A stretch of DNA of 64,000 nucleotides, taken from Sapria himalayana. Taxonomy: Eukaryota; Streptophyta; Magnoliopsida; Malpighiales; Rafflesiaceae. Both the position numbers and the translations under genes were made by a program. The stretch is taken from positions 29,672-93,671 of the forward strand of contig JAREIK010003121.1 in the NCBI GenBank assembly GCA_029783825.1, read 5' to 3'. Position 1 is the stretch's first letter; each line of letters starts with the position of its first letter. The notes beneath the pieces were generated by a model. It saw nothing but the letters and a program-made list of their open reading frames with translations, ran no database searches and was not told where the DNA came from. Shown in pieces: positions 1 to 11,330 of the stretch.

Positions 1-3000
1 AGAATATCTAAAATAAGTAGAATAACTAAATAAGTTGAATAACTAAAATAAGAAGAATAAGAAGAATAAGAAGAATAAGAAGAATAAGAAGAATAAGAAG
101 AATAAAAAGAATAAAAAAGAATAAGAAGAATAAGAAGAATAAAAAGAATAAAAAGATTAAGAAGAATAAGAATAATATATATAATAAAAAAATAAAAAGA
201 ATTAGAAGAAAACATAAATAAAACAGGAAAATGAAGATTACGATGAATAAAAATAATAAGAAAAATAAAAATAATATGAATAATAATTAAAATAATAAGA
301 ATAAATAAAATAATAAGAATAAGAAAAATAAATAAATATGAAGAATAAAGATAATTAGAGTAATAGGCAGCATAAGAAGATTTAAAAAATTAAGAAAATA
401 AGAAGAATCATAAGAATAAGAAGAATAAAAAAATACACGAATAAAAAGAATATGAATAATAAGTAGTATAAGAAGATTAAGTTAAATAAGAAGAATATAA
501 ATAATAACTAGAATAAGAGGAAAAAAGAGAAGAATAAGTAGAATAAGTAAAATAAAAAGAATAAGAAGAATATGAATAATAAAAAAGAATAAAAAGAATA
601 AGAAGAATTAGAAGAATTAGAAGAATTAGAAGAATAAGAAGAATAAGAAGAATTAGAAGAATAAGAAGAATAAGAAGAATAAGATGAATAAGATGAATAA
701 AAAAATAATAATAATAAGAAGTATAAGAAGAATAAAAAGAATAATAAGATAGGATGAATAAGAATAATAAAAAGAATATTTAAAATATGAAGAATAAGAA
801 AAGTTAGAACAATAAAAATAATTAGAAAAATAACAAGAATAATAAATATACGAAGAATAAGTAGAATAAGAAGAATTAAGATATTAAGAAGAATAAAAAG
901 AATAAAAAGAATAAAAAGAATAAGAAGAATAAAAATAATATGAATAATAAGTAAAATTAGAAGAATGAGTAAAATAATAAGAATAATATAAAAAATTATT
1001 ATATGAAGAATAAAAATAATTAGAATAATAAGCAGCATAAGAAGAATAAAAAAATTAAGAATAATAGGAAGAATAAGAAGAATCATAAAAATAACAAGAA
1101 TTAAAAGAATATGAATAATAAGTTGTATAAGAAGAAAATATAAAATAAAAAAAATAAAAAAAATAAAAAAAATAAAAAAAATAAAAAAAATAAAAAAAAT
1201 AAAAAAAATAAAAAAAATAAAAAAAATTACTAGAATAAGAAGAATAACAAAATAATAAGAATAAGAAGAAAAATAATAATAAAAATATGAGTAATAAGAA
1301 GAATAAGATTATAAAGAATATGAATAATAAGTAGGAAAAGTAGAATAAGAATAATAAGAAAAATTAGAAGAATTAGAATAATATGAAGAAAAAAATTAAG
1401 AAGAAAAAAAATCATAAAAAGAATAATATGTATTAGAAGAATAAGAAGAATAAGTAGAATAAGTAGAATAAGAAGAATAAAAAGAATAAGAAAAATAAGA
1501 AGAATAAGAAGAAAAAAAGAATAAGTAGAATAAGTAGAAACACAAAAATAAGAAGAATATGAATTATGATAAGAATAAAAAGAAAAATAAAAATTAGTAG
1601 AATAAGAATAATAAGAAGAATAAGAAGAATAAAAGAAATAACTAGAATAAGTGAAAGAATGATAATAATAAAAATAAAAGAATAAAAGATTAAGAAGATT
1701 AACAATAATAATAAAAATTAGAATAATTAGAAATATAAAAAAAATATGAATAATAACTAGTATAATAATAATAAGTAAAATAATAAGAATAAGAAGAATA
1801 AAAAGAAGAAGAATATTAATACTAAGAAGAATTAATAAAATAAGAATAATAAAAAGAATAACAAAAAAGAATAAGAAGAATAAGAATAAAAGAAGTATGA
1901 GAAGAATAAATTAAAAAGAAGAATAAGTAGAATATGAAGAATTAAAGATTAAGAAGCATAAGAAGAATAAAATGAATAAGAAGATTAACATGAATAACAA
2001 GAATAAAAAATATGAATAATAAGTATAATAAGAAGAATATGAAGAATATGAAGAATATGAAGAATATGAAGAATATGAAGAATTAGAAGAATAAAAAGAA
2101 TAAGAATAATAAGAATAATAAAATGAAAAGATTAATAAGATGTATAAGATTATAAAAATGAGTAAGATGAGTAAGATGAATAATATGGATAAGAAGAATA
2201 AGAATAATATTAAGAATAAAAATAATTTTAAGAATAAGAAGAATAAAAATAATATGAATAATAAGAAGAATATGAAGAATAATTGAAATATGAAGAATAA
2301 TAAGAATAATAAGAATTAGAAGAATAAAGAAAAAAAATAAAAAGAATTAGAAGAATAAGAACAATAAGAACAATAAGAAGAATAAAAAGAATAAAAAGAA
2401 TAAAAAGAATAAAAAAAATAAAAATAATAAGAAGAATAAGTAGAATAATAAAAAATAAGAAGATTAAAAAGAATAATAAGAATAACAAGAATAAAAAGGA
2501 TATGAATAATTTGTAGAATATTAATAATAAGTAAAATAATAAGAATAAAAGGAATAAGATGAATAAAAAAAATGAAGAATAATAGTAATATGAAGAATAA
2601 AAAGATTAAGAAGAATAAAAAGAATATTAATAATAAGTAGATAAATAATATTAAGAAAAATATAAATAATATTAAGAATAAAAAATAAGTAGATTAAGAA
2701 AAATAAAATCATAAGAACAAAAATAAGAATAAGAAAAATAAGAAGAATAAGAATATTAAGAAGAATAATAAGAATAAGAAGAATAAGAAAAAAAAGAAGA
2801 ATAATAAGAATAAGAAGAATAAGAATAAAAGAAGAAAAGAAGAATAAGAAGAATAATTAAAATTCCTAGAATAATAAAAATAAAAATAATAAGAAAAATA
2901 AAAAGAAGAGAAAAAATAAGAAAAACACAAAGAATGAAAAGAATATAAAAATAAGAAGAAAAAAAAAATTTGAAGATTAAGAAGAATATGACGGATAAAA

Positions 3001-3549
3001 AGATTACAAAGAATTTGAAGAATAAGAGAATAAGATGAATTAAAATAATAATAAGAATAAAAAGATTAAGAAGAATAAATTAAATATGAATAATTTGTAG
3101 AATAAGAAGAATAAGAATTATAAAAAGAATATATAGAATCAGAAGAATAAAAATAAAAGTACAATAAGAATAATAACTATAAAAAGATGAATAAGCAAAA
3201 TAAGTAGAGTGAAAGAATAAGAAGAATAATAATAATAACTAGAATAAGAATAATTATAAGAATAATAAGAATTAGAAGAATTAGAATAATATGAAGAAAT
3301 AAGAAGAATAAGAAGAATAAATAGAAAAATAATAATAGATTAAATAAGAAGAATAAAAAGAATAAGATGAATACATAAATAAAATAAGAATAATAAGAAA
3401 AAGAAGAATAAGACGAATAATAAATAGTATAAAAGAATAAGTAGTATAAGATAAGTTAGAAGAATATGAAAAATATGAAGAATTAGAAAAATAATAACAA
3501 AAAGTATAATAAGAAGAATAAGAAAAATAATAAGAATAAAAAGAAAAAT
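1..3549 (+). repeat. Degenerate (AAGAAT)n hexamer array 1
   Basis: The stretch is built from AAGAAT-type hexamers, drifting into AAT, AAAAT and AATATG variants, with almost no C on the + strand. Long open frames on the minus strand translate only as runs of Ile/Leu, Phe/Leu or Ser/Tyr, as expected for such a repeat, and are not genes. The array runs off the left edge and stops abruptly at about 3549, where LINE-A 5' sequence with tagagagaaa motifs begins. Confidence 0.97.
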
Positions 3550-3639
3550 TATGTGCTCTCAATTCTAGAGAGAGAAAGTGGCAAGTCTAGAGAGAAAAAT
3601 CTTTATTATTGAGGGTTTAAAGTTTGATTTGAAGCAAAA

Positions 3640-5160
3640 ATGAAGAATATGTTTTTAAAAAATCATTTGCTTTTATTTTTAAAGAGACCATGGCCTTATG
3701 TGGATAAAATGCTTGTAAGGATGGAACTCCCGTGGCTATCTTCACAAATGAGGCATTCTCGATTTTTGAAGAACCATTTAAACTCACTCTAATTTGGAAG
3801 TTTTTGCACGATAGGCCGATGTTTGAAAATATACAAGCATTTGTAGCATTGCTGAAGCTTAAGTAATGGTGAAGCTATTTTTCTTCGACGTGAAACATGT
3901 GTTCTTATAGTTTAAATAGGAATTGAATTTTTATAGATTATGGTTAAGGAGGCATGTCTTGTTGCAGGCCTTCCAATGCAAGTTTTCAAGTGCTTGCTGA
4001 AGTTTAATCCATTGAAGTAGCCTCCTCAAGCCCTGGTATGGTTCTGCTTACCGAGATTGCCTCTACACTTAATTAATAAATACTCTCTCTTCCTCTTTAC
4101 TCAATGTTTGGATATCTCATGGATGCTTGATGAAGCAATGGCCTGTATGGCCACCTCGAGTGTAGTAATGGGGTGTGTGGAGGTGAATATGCTTGTTCCT
4201 TTACCAAGAGAGTGTGGGTAGGCACAGATACTGAAAATGGGTTTTGGCAGCCCTTAATTACAGAGAATCTTTCCATCTACTGCTTGAAATGTTATAAAAT
4301 GGGTCATGGGGTAGAAGAATGCATTGAAGGGAGGGATAAAGTTAGTATGGAAGATAGAAAGGGTAGAGATAAAGAATGGTTAAAAAAAGGCCAGGAAAAT
4401 GGGAGGATAGTAAGCTAAAATGGGGGAGAAGGAGAGATAAACATGTAGAAGGAAAGGGAAGATGAGAGGGGGGCAAAAGAAGGGAGTAATCTAGAATGGG
4501 GAGAGATAGATGTAGAAAAGGGGAGAGGGAAGGTGAGAGAGGGAAGCTCAGTTAGATTATGGAAAAAAGAAGTAGAACTACAGCAGAAAAAGAGGGCAGA
4601 TTCTATTGAGGTAGGAATGGAAATAGTGGGATTGGGAATGGAGGCAAAGGAGATAGATGCAGTGGGAAAGGATGGAACAGAAAAAAGTAAGGAAAATAAT
4701 GGAGTTAGATGAGAAGGGGAGGGTAAGGAAGGGATAGGAAAAGATAGGAAGGAGAATGATTTAATTATTGAATTAGAAGGAGGGGAAAAAGGGGTTTCAT
4801 GAAAGCTAAGTTTAGATAAAGGGTAGGGAAAGATAGGAGAAGAGTGGGAAGAGATACATAGGAAAAGAGGAGGATTAGGGAGGGGGAGGGGAAGGAGAAG
4901 AGTGAGAAATCTTGAAAGGGAAATGGAAAAATATAATTGGGTAGAGCATGAACTTTTAATGGAGGAGGAATCAGAATCAAAAAGATGGTAAATCGTTAAT
5001 ATAAATAAAGAAAGAATTGAAGAATCACATGGATGATTATAATAGAACACAAGATGATGTTGGACTATATAAGAACATGCTGGCCATCGGAGAACTAGAG
5101 AACAAGGAAAAAGCAATGGAAGCCATCAAGATTATGGGATTGGGCTTGGTAAAGGTATAA
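3640..5160 (+). pseudogene. LINE-A ORF1 (gag-like) pseudogene
   Basis: ORF1 of plant LINEs encodes the RNA-binding protein that coats the transcript. A DUF4283-like stretch is readable at about 3717-4170 in shifted frames: it begins KDGTPVAIFTNEAFSIFEEP and continues to LINE-typical 'ALVWFCLPRLPLH'. A CCHC zinc knuckle follows in the open frame at 4173-4418, with Cys37, Cys40, His45 and Cys50 (4281-4322), spacing CX2CX4HX4C. Downstream is a charged Glu/Lys/Gly-rich tail with several stops, ending near 5160. The start at 3640 is only the first plausible ATG. Frameshifts in the DUF4283 part and stops in the tail make it a pseudogene. Confidence 0.85.
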
Positions 5161-5291
5161 CAGAATTTGACTTGGAAAGTTTATCATTCTAAGCTTAGTA
5201 TAATTAAATTAACAAAATACAAGAATAAATATCTAAACAAAAAATATGAGACAAAGTGTAACTTGAGATCACAAGCTAGCTACTTAAGAAA

Positions 5292-5494
5292 ATGAATAGT
5301 AGTTTATTTTGGAACATAAAAGGAGTAGTGCACACAACATCGATAAATTGGGTTAAAAAACTTATCAAATGGCATAGGATTAAAATTATTTTTCTAGCTG
5401 AACTGATGATAAACTATACTCAACTAAATACATTTAAAAGTAAGTTTGGCATGGATAAAGCTTATGATAATCATAATGGGATGCTATGGATTAT
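5292..5494 (+). pseudogene. LINE-A ORF2, endonuclease N-terminus, 5' of the CACTA-1 insertion
   Basis: This is the start of ORF2, the endonuclease/reverse transcriptase polyprotein. It opens MNSSLFWNIKGVV and aligns residue by residue with the LINE-B ORF2 start at 59269 (MDFMDRCLYWNIMGV). The 'WN' of the AP-endonuclease first motif is present, and the 'AEL' at 5397-5405 stands where LINE-B has 'AEP', the catalytic Glu region. The frame reads to NGMLWII and is cut at 5494 by the CACTA element. It resumes at 17428 as MWNNAIDIYIIKDS once the insert and one target-site copy are removed. An ATG 12 bp into the conserved block was chosen as start by alignment with LINE-B. Confidence 0.9.
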
Positions 5495-5999
5495 CACTAC
5501 AAGAAAAATCCCAAATAGCTAGGTAAAATTCCCTAGCTAAATGGGGTTTTCCTTCGCTAAAGTGGATATAACGATGGAATAACAATGAAATCTTTCCCAA
5601 TCAAAAGTGTCTGTCACAAAAATTAATGAGTAAATATATTCCCTAGAAAAATTTCTGAGAAAAATTCCATAGCAAAATTAGCGAGGGAAAAATACCTAGC
5701 TATTTTCATTCCAAAAATTTTTTCACATTTTTAATTTTTTACATAAAATTTAATTACATTTTTAAAAATTTTTATATTAAATTTAATAAAAACATAAACT
5801 ATAAAACATTATTTATAATTAACAAAAAATAAAATCAGTTATTAAAATATTCTGATACATTATGTTGCATAGTTAATACAGAAACATAACAAAACTTGAT
5901 TACATGTTTTTTATCAATGTTTCAAATGACAGTGCATAAAATATAATGTGTACATGAAATTGACGTTGCTTTCTCTCCCCCAACTCTTCAAGATATGCA
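5495..5999. repeat. CACTA-1 left terminal and subterminal region
   Basis: This holds the terminal repeat followed by short motifs ('ccctagctaaat', 'ttcgctaaa', 'attagcgaggga') in both orientations to about 5710. An AT-rich stretch conserved with CACTA-2 (28100-28590) and CACTA-3 (32421-33100) follows. In En/Spm elements such subterminal motifs bind the element's DNA-binding protein; that role here is inferred. Around 5960-5999 lies 'gacgttgctttctctccc', also present in both homologous copies in CACTA-3. Confidence 0.85.
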
Positions 6000-6125
6000 T
6001 ACTACTCTAGCACTCGAGCATGTCCCTCCATGGCCATCTGCATTGCTTCCTTTAGTTCTAGTCTACATTTCCTCTCCACTTCCACATCCTTCATCCTTTT
6101 ATCTGCCAATGCCCTTTTTTTAACA
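6000..6125 (-). pseudogene. Charged helical C-terminal tail, probably of a CACTA-encoded protein
   Basis: On the minus strand this reads as an uninterrupted Lys/Glu/Arg/Met-rich helix-like segment (KRMKDVEVERKCRLELKEA and on), then a stop and 'YAYLEELGERKQRQFH' towards the element end. The position just inside the left end, and the conserved flanks in CACTA-3, suggest the 3' exon of an element gene transcribed leftwards. No family is recognised with certainty. Confidence 0.4.
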
Positions 6126-6674
6126 AGCTACTCTTCCAACATCAATATTTTTATTTTGCGATCAGTTGCATGTATGTATACTTGTGCATGTATGTATGTT
6201 CCTATGTGTGTGTGTGAACATGGACACATGTACTTTCATGCAACTACACATACCATTAAAGACAATAGAAAAAAAACTAGGTCTTTAAAAACACACATAT
6301 AAGTCCCTCAGGCATGGTTAGGATCGTATAGTTTTTTGTCCTCTGGTATTCCACGTAGATAGAGAACATTGTTACACTAAACATGGAGCATAACATAGAA
6401 AACGACACATTACTACTGATAAATAGATAGACTAGCGCATGCAACACTAACTACCATTTGCTAGAAATTTCACCCAATGAGACAATCATGAGCTTATTTT
6501 TAAATTACCGAATCAAGATTTTTCCAAGATTTCCAGTGAACTGCCCATCAACAAATTCTTCTATATTTCCCAGTCTCACGCATCAATCCATGGTTAATTA
6601 TATGAAAGTTAGAAAGGTGTTTTGTATGGACATAATATATTTTAAATAAAAAATCCAAAATATGATGTTTGCTT
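6126..6674. other. CACTA-1 interior, no gene seen
   Basis: AT-rich DNA with a short TG/TATG-rich patch near 6170-6225. Open frames here (for example 6458-6649) show no recognisable domain or codon-like constraint. Confidence 0.5.
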
Positions 6675-8515
6675 GAAAAATATTACCAAACTAGTGCTTC
6701 TAGAAATAGGGTGGAAATGGCTATCATTGTGAACGATGGTCATTGCCATGATATTGAATTTTAAAAATCAAGACCTTCATCAATGTCTGCCTCACTTGAT
6801 GATGCCAAATTCGGGCTTGAAATTGGGTTTGACATGAGATCCAGTTTGGTTTCGTTTTTGCTTCAATATTGCATCTTGGCCATACAGATTTTCAAGTGAG
6901 AAGCTATGTTAAGTTGGTAGTTTGATCAAGAGATAATGTAGAAATGGAAGATGAAGAATATGAACTTAATTTGATGGTTTTCTCTGGATTGAAATGGAGA
7001 AAGTCACTTGTGGCAAGCATCTCTTGATTTGTTGAATTTTACAGGATCACTCTAAATCATGATTAAAGAAAAAAAAAACAAATCATTTAATAAAAAAAAT
7101 AGGCACCTTATCATCTCCCCTCTTTTTTTCTTTATACAGCTGGAGAAATGATAGTAAACTCGAGCAAGCATAACTTGCAAAAATGAACTCATGGTTTAGA
7201 ACTTGAGTTTCTTTGTCGAGGTTAATGGAGCAATTGGGGCTGCATGTTACACTTTTTGTAAGTAATATAGATTCAATCTTTTGCCAGCCAGAGCCACTCT
7301 CACATGTAGATGTGTTGCTCCTGCACCGATTTTTCTTCTTTTTTAAACTCAGTCAAATGTGTGATTAGTGAGATATGAAGTATTTATGCGCACATATTAC
7401 AATAGTTGACACAATGATACATATGAATAAGTGTGTGGGTGTGTGTTTGTGCGTGTCTTTGTGGGTGTGTATTTGAGTCATTGATGGGTAGCATAAGTGA
7501 TTGATATATCGCACTAGAAGAATCTGAGAGAAAAAAAGTAAAAAAAGAAAGAATTGTTTTACCCGTTGAGATTGAGGCTAAGATTCAGGCTTCCAATTGG
7601 AACAGTGACTAGCTAAAGTTCCTAAATAGTCTCTAGAGAGGGAAAGCCTTTTTTACACTTGATGTAAGTTTAGAATGTGGCAATTCCAATGAGCCATACT
7701 CTTCCTGCCTCACTGCCTATTCCACATTTCAGACTTTGCATCTCTATTTTAATGTACTCTATAATGTTGTTACATACTTGCCAACCATAATTTGGCCATA
7801 TATCAGAGACCCATTTAAGATCACCCACATATAAAACAACTCCTCTACTCAAATAACCATCTATGATGCACTTTAGCTCAATTAATTTATTGTCAACATC
7901 TACTTTTGAATGATTCCTTAAAAAGAACAGAGAGAATGTTACTAATCTAACCATTTCCATTTTCTCTCTCACTCCTTATGCTATACTCTTTATGCTTGCC
8001 ACACACTCTTTCGTAATCACAATGTTTCTTTTATTCCTCTCCATCACCTTCGTTCTTTGTTAGTTCTTTGTTAGTTCTTTGTCAGTTCTTTGTCAGTTCT
8101 TTTTCAGTGTTTCTAATGACGATCTTAGTGTCCTTCCCCAATGGTTCAAATTAATTGAAAGAAAGAAATGGAGGAGGAGAAGAGTTGGATGTGGTGAGAG
8201 ATTTTATGGCTTCTTTCAGGTAAGAATTCCTGAGAGCTGAAGTGATATTTGTAGTGGTAGCCATGGCAGATGATGTACTTCTGGAATAAATATCGATGGA
8301 TATGGCTTGTTCAACCTTGTTTTTAACTAGGTTGGATGTCAGACACTCTTTCATTATTCCAAATGCCTGCATTTTAGAATTTTTAAAATTTAATAGCCGA
8401 CATTCACAATGTCAGCCTTTGATTTTTAAAATTCAATAGCGTGGCAATGACCCTCATTCACAATGATGCAAATTACCATGCTATTTCCAGATGCAATAGT
8501 TTGGTAATATTTTTC
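6675..8515. mobile_element. Inverted-repeat-flanked 1.84-kb segment, possible Pack-MULE, nested in CACTA-1
   Basis: An approximately 98-bp sequence at 6675-6772, beginning GAAAAATATTACCAAACT and ending in TTGAATTTTAAAAATCAA, recurs inverted at 8419-8515 with scattered mismatches. The pair bounds exactly the SMXL-like gene fragment. Long terminal inverted repeats around a host gene piece are the pattern of Pack-MULEs. However, I could not find a convincing 9-bp target duplication, so the superfamily assignment is an inference. Confidence 0.6.
6780..8390 (-). pseudogene. Captured SMXL4/5-like (SMAX1-LIKE, Clp-N/AAA-type) gene fragment
   Basis: SMXL proteins are nuclear HSP101/ClpB-related repressors in karrikin/strigolactone-type or phloem developmental signalling. 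Reading leftwards, the fragment starts after an acceptor-like 'atgcag' at about 8373 with an ..IMKECLTSNLVKNKVEQAIS segment. It then gives a GVVLYVGDLKW segment and CGIGSEAGRVWLIGIATF (7670-7972 frame), continuing through two in-frame stops to TVPIGSLNLSLNLNG at about 7560, where a 'gtaaaa' donor-like site stands. Further pieces are VTCSPNCSINLDKE..SSLLSFLQLYK (about 7140-7310) and SSPNLASSSEADIDE (about 6790-6880), in the family's order. A 12-bp tandem repeat (agttctttgtta-like, 8059-8110) has expanded inside it. Introns appear retained, so capture was from genomic DNA. The remainder of the roughly 1,000-residue protein is missing. Confidence 0.85.
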
Positions 8516-9995
8516 AAACTGTATTAATATCATTCACGAAAGCAAAAAATCTATGAATATCTCGTGTACACAAAAAATTATATCAAACAAGAAAACTTGA
8601 TTACTACTCCATACAAATTTTCTTTTAACTTCTCATTATCATCATCAATGAAATATCATCTCAACACTATTATGAATAAATATTACTCTAACCAAAAGAA
8701 CATGAGATCAATCAACAAGAATACCAAATATACTTCATAAAGGATGCTTGTCAAATCATCTATCATTATGTTCGAGTAGATGTCTTACCTACACTCCATT
8801 GCCATTATAATAGTCCATCTAGCTTCTCAACACAACTTCAAAGTTTCAATGCATGCAGTTTGTCACTGGTGTAATCTGGTTCACCTTGATAAGAAGGGTC
8901 TATGCCCTATCCAAGCAACCAAATCAAATTAATAACAAAAAAATACAAAAACAAAAACTTTTAGAGCTCAATGATATGCCAAGCCTGTTATGAACTCACA
9001 AAGAAATCAACATTTTGCCTCTTGCTTGTATTTGAGGTCGTAGAGTATCTGATCCAGCTCATAAAACTTAGATTCAGCAACTTCCACCCTTATGGGTCAC
9101 ATATGGCATTAATGTAGTTGGAATTGAGGCTTAAGCCATGTGAGCACTGATTTCAATAATACAAAATGGAAGTGCGACGGTTTCGATAACATATAGTGAG
9201 CCTGCGAAGATTTGCATATTACACAATGCATGGGTAATCGTGGATGCTAGTGCATAGTTGATGCACTCCTTCTAGTGGTTTAAAGCTCTTTTTGACACAC
9301 CCCCCATAGAGTTTATATTTCCCTAGGATCGCTTTTGCTACCATGTAAAACATTAAATCACACAACATAATATAAATATAATACACTTGATTAATAACCT
9401 CATACAAACAATGCCCTTATATAAAATGTTATTTTTATTAGGGCAACTCATAGGATGAATAACCTCTAAATCACTTTCAAAGTGTACCTGTTTGTACCAG
9501 GCATGCCTCAATGTGTAAGACATGCTAATTCTTTCTCCAAAAAGCTATCAATAGAACAACGTATCAATTGATAAAGTAGAAAACATGGCAACCAGCATAA
9601 CATAAGCAATATCACAAATATTGTGCTCATCAATAAGATAGTTATATATAGTATATATGTACATATAATATTGTAGTGTATATGTACATATACTGAGTAT
9701 ATATGTACTTATATACTATAGTATATATGTACATATATACTATAGTATATATACATATACACTACAATATATATGGATCTCTTATCGATGTAGAACAGAA
9801 CGTAAAGTATTATCTCATGTATACATCACAAAGAAAGCACAAAACAACACTATCAATATTAATAAGAAATGTCAATATGATTTAAATTTTTGAAAATATA
9901 TCTAAAAACTCTTAGAGGAAAACCTGTAAGAAAAGCCATGAGCTTGGCTTGGCGCATCAAAGTTCGCACCTTGCCTCTATACAACCAAAATTTTC
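8516..9995. other. CACTA-1 interior with coding-like scraps and an AT palindrome cluster
   Basis: Two minus-strand stretches look coding-like but unidentified: about 9005-9105 (RVEVAESKFYELDQILYDL) and about 8797-8905 (IDPSYQGEPDYTSDKLHALK, with later stops). They could be neighbouring exons of another captured gene. At 9636-9775 there is a cluster of self-complementary tatatgtacatata units; similar clusters occur twice in CACTA-3 (near 33300-33490 and 34690-34890). The remainder is featureless AT-rich DNA. Confidence 0.45.
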
Positions 9996-10140
9996 TCATG
10001 GTCCAAGGCCTATAAGGGGGTTGATCTGCCCCGTCACCCCCCGCATCAACCCTGTAGCTTCTGCTGCCATATGGTTCCTCTCTTGGTTCGAAACAAGGAC
10101 CATCACTTCATTGTATGCTTCAATGTAACTACTGAATAAT

Positions 10141-10204
10141 TCAATATGCACTCCAAAAAATAATATGCACTCCATAAAAACAATATGCACTCCATAAAAA
10201 TAAT
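10141..10204. repeat. Three tandem copies of a ~21-bp unit
   Basis: The unit 'aatatgcactccataaaaac' occurs three times with small changes. It lies just downstream (minus-strand sense) of the BPC fragment and inside a spurious minus-strand open frame (9996-10289) that is otherwise unrecognised. Confidence 0.8.
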
Positions 10205-10309
10205 ACACATTCAAAGAAAAAAAGAGGAACAAAACTCTAAAAATTGGATGTTTTTTATTCCAAATATAAAAAAAAAGCAATTGCTGCAAAATTTACATTC
10301 TTCATATAG

Positions 10310-11038
10310 TAAGGTATCTTGACTCATCTTCCTCCCAACTATTCTCACTCTTCTTCTATTCATGCTCATTGGTAGAAGATACATCAAAGTGCTAGTTGTA
10401 CAGCATGTGGTTTGGCACCAACCACAACCCCATCGATAGCATTTCTAAAACTTGCATGTAGATGTGCATATTGGTATGGGAATCTCTAAGATATCCATTT
10501 CATTGATATCGATGATCACGTCCAAGCATTTCTTTGGAACTTTCAAATGTGGAACATAAATGGAGTTTGGGTCCTTTGGTTTCCTCAGTTTCTCTGGTTT
10601 TGATTTTCTTAGGGGATCCCCACTTTGCGTTCTCTTGGATTGGCTACCTTGTTCATCAAGGCTTGGTTGATCGATCTTACAAATCCTTTTATCTCGCAAA
10701 GAATCATGTGGGTGTAGAATCTGCAATGGTTAAGCTCCAGAAGTTTATGTGAGAATAAGATAAGAAGCTTTTGGAGGTAACATGTTCAAAAATTTATCTC
10801 TCTGGTTTATCCAGCCATCTCTCATGTATTGTAGAGCAAGAGAAGTGTTTGAGACAATGCATTCGTGGGGATGGAATGATTTGTTGGCATTAATGATAAA
10901 GTTGTTAAGATCACATCCTTGTAAGAAAGGCTTCATGTCGTGGTCTTCCATGCTAGGTATCAGTTGTAGACCAAGATGCCCCTTGAAAGATAGCTCGTAA
11001 TAGCCATAGTTCCTCATGTTCATCCCATCATCATCCAT
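10310..11038 (-). pseudogene. Captured BASIC PENTACYSTEINE (BBR/BPC class I) transcription factor pseudogene
   Basis: BBR/BPC proteins bind GA-repeats and recruit repressive or activating complexes in plant nuclei. The copy starts at the family's usual Met (MDDDGMNMRN, 11038). It runs through GYYELSFKGHLGLQL and YMRDGWINQRDKFLNMLP, then a basic linker (KSKPEKLRKPKDPN) and the conserved VPKKCLDVIIDINEMDILEI (10445-10726). After a 1-bp frameshift near 10443 the pentacysteine domain continues as CYRWGCGWCQTTCCTT, then PMSMNRRRVRIVGRKMSQ, where homology stops at about 10310. The RTHWARHGTN-type C-terminus is missing. Two in-frame stops lie at 10730-10750. The coding region is intronless, as is common in this family. 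About 70 bp upstream of the ATG may be its 5' leader. The copy is non-functional. Confidence 0.92.
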
Positions 11039-11214
11039 GAAACTATGAACATGCAGGAGAAGGAGAACAAGTAGAATGAACACATTTAATTGAATTTCAT
11101 TAGCAAGCATTATGAAATTAACAATTCAACAGTTTAATTCCACCAATGACCGATAAAAAGTAGTCGTAGATCTGAACAGTGACAAAATAGATCTGCACGA
11201 AATAAGAGTGTCAA

Positions 11215-11330
11215 GAAGAAACTTGCGTCTATATGGGACCAGATTTTTTTTGTTCATCTCACAACTTCAGAAGCTAATGTGCTATTCCCAATACCAGGAG
11301 GACCAACTAAGCCTTTTATATACCTATAAT
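11215..11330 (-). pseudogene. Short captured fragment with Walker-A P-loop (uridine kinase/phosphoribulokinase-like)
   Basis: The minus strand reads GLVGPPGIGNSTLASEVVR, a stop, then TKKIWSHIDASFF. It resembles the P-loop exon of the plant phosphoribulokinase/uridine-kinase-like family (GPPGxGKST...EVVRRVNKLW), with the catalytic Lys changed to Asn. A 'tag' acceptor-like site precedes it. In CACTA-3 the corresponding position is occupied by GC-rich triplet repeats instead. The match is short, so the family call is tentative. Confidence 0.5.

Noticed and set aside
508..3562. Many 60-190 aa minus-strand open frames in array 1 (likewise 23395-28119 and 53916-57709)
   Set aside because: They translate as Ile/Leu, Phe/Leu or Ser/Tyr strings dictated by the hexamer repeat, have overlapping equivalents in other frames, and show no domain.
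4415..5116. 233-aa minus-strand open frame, Ser/Phe/Pro-rich
   Set aside because: It is the antisense shadow of the Glu/Lys/Gly-rich ORF1 tail of LINE-A.
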